In this document: positions 33,129-33,350 of the stretch, in pieces
Layout of the letters: the number at the start of each line of letters is the position of its first letter
Numbering within the stretch: the stretch's first letter is position 1
Source of the DNA: Synechococcus sp. ARS1019
GTDB lineage: Bacteria; Cyanobacteriota; Cyanobacteriia; PCC-6307; Cyanobiaceae
Length of the DNA: 33,350 nucleotides
Direction: 5' to 3'
NCBI GenBank assembly: GCA_002690325.1
Contig: NZED01000011.1
Span: 35,765-69,114 of the forward strand
The notes under the pieces: generated by a model
Told to the model about the DNA's origin: nothing
Databases searched by the model: none
The model's input: the letters and a program-made list of their open reading frames with translations, nothing else
Made by a program: the position numbers and the translations under genes

Positions 33129-33350
33129 TTAACGCGGTTCATGATGGGAACATCGATCGCAGGGACCCTCTGGCCAAACAGCACAACGCAAGAGCGGACT
33201 GCGTGCATTGAACCGGCAATGGGGATCGCCAATGACCCACCCATGACGCCAACGCGTCGCATCAATGGGTTGGCGTTGCGGTTTCACCATGAGGGCGACC
33301 GATGCAATCTGGTACTGGCCGTTGCGTAGGGAATAACGGTGACGACGTTG
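33129..33350 (-). CDS. DUF6464-like protein, 5' part outside the window
   Basis: Open frame of 73 codons from the window edge to a TAA at 33129-33131. Its C-terminus reads WVIGDPHCRFNARSPLLRCA then VWPEGPCDRCSHHEPR, with four cysteines in a C...C...C-x2-C pattern. This matches my memory of the cyanobacterial DUF6464 ending (GDPxCxxNAxSPxLRCAVxPxGPCxxC). The preceding part (GQYQIASVALMVKPQRQP) is basic. The only in-window ATG gives 53 residues and may not be the true start. It precedes the riboflavin-kinase-like gene by 3 bp, so the two are likely co-transcribed. The cysteines suggest a small metal site; function unknown. Confidence 0.62.
   Translation of the reverse strand, partial: QRRHRYSLRNGQYQIASVALMVKPQRQPIDATRWRHGWVIGDPHCRFNARSPLLRCAVWPEGPCDRCSHHEPR

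Noticed and set aside
33084-33329. 81-codon plus-strand frame at the right edge
   Set aside because: Antisense to the DUF6464-like C-terminus with its conserved cysteines, which is the better coding candidate.
1-33350. CRISPR array, prophage, IS element or integron
   Set aside because: No regularly spaced repeats, transposase, integrase or phage proteins seen on either strand; the gene set is ordinary core genome.

Overview
The window looks like core genome of a marine picocyanobacterium, most likely a marine Synechococcus (moderate-to-high GC; the protein sequences resemble the Synechococcus/Prochlorococcus lineage). Evidence for an oxygenic phototroph: the photosystem II subunit Psb30/Ycf12, a Psb32-type TPM protein, the aerobic Mg-protoporphyrin monomethyl ester cyclase AcsF, a CCB2/CCB4-type cytochrome b6 haem-attachment factor, the CemA/PxcA proton-extrusion protein, Ycf20, and a plant-type glycerate 3-kinase. 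I saw no insertion sequence, phage gene, integrase or CRISPR array. Genes are tightly packed, with many 1-14 bp overlaps.

Layout. 1-3.5 kb: the 3' part of an active-looking RNase II-type (Zam-like) exonuclease, tail-to-tail with an FAD-dependent oxidoreductase. 3.6-6.9 kb: metG and an LptC-like lipoprotein gene, tail-to-tail overlapping a CCB-type gene. 6.9-11.3 kb: a plus-strand run of TerB-like, Psb32, PxcA, CobU, TrmL and a LysM/M23 peptidase, then tRNA-Met(CAU) with a perfect 17-bp hairpin. 11.4-17.4 kb: a small conserved unknown (minus), a 2-Cys peroxiredoxin (plus), a UPF0182 membrane protein with an upstream ftsH (minus), and rpmF (plus). 17.4-19.4 kb: a minus-strand operon of a CbbY-type phosphatase, Ycf20 and glycerate 3-kinase. 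19.5-21.4 kb: recJ. 21.4-22.3 kb: psb30 and an otherwise sparse stretch with two minus-strand terminators. 22.3-28.6 kb (plus): a Cys-cluster protein, two half-size GDT1 transporters, an RNase R-like protein, UbiX, a two-TM unknown, a DUF2996 protein and AcsF. 28.6-32.5 kb: the TldD/TldE pair and fmt. 32.5-33.35 kb (minus): a protein resembling archaeal CTP-dependent riboflavin kinase, preceded by a partial DUF6464-like gene.

Most notable points. (1) The RNase R-like protein at 23.5-25.8 kb keeps the winged-helix, cold-shock and S1 parts, but the RNB aspartate cluster and the SPIRRYxDL motif are gone, so it looks like a catalytically dead RNB paralogue; an active-looking RNB enzyme in the same window makes the contrast clear. 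(2) The 216-aa protein at 32.5-33.1 kb carries the hallmarks of the archaeal CTP-dependent riboflavin kinase fold, unexpected in a cyanobacterium. (3) The CbbY / Ycf20 / glycerate kinase operon joins two Rubisco-related metabolite clean-up steps. (4) The 21.5-22.3 kb stretch has two terminators readable only on the minus strand, suggesting unannotated short transcripts. All names rest on reading the sequence and remembered family motifs; no database search was run.
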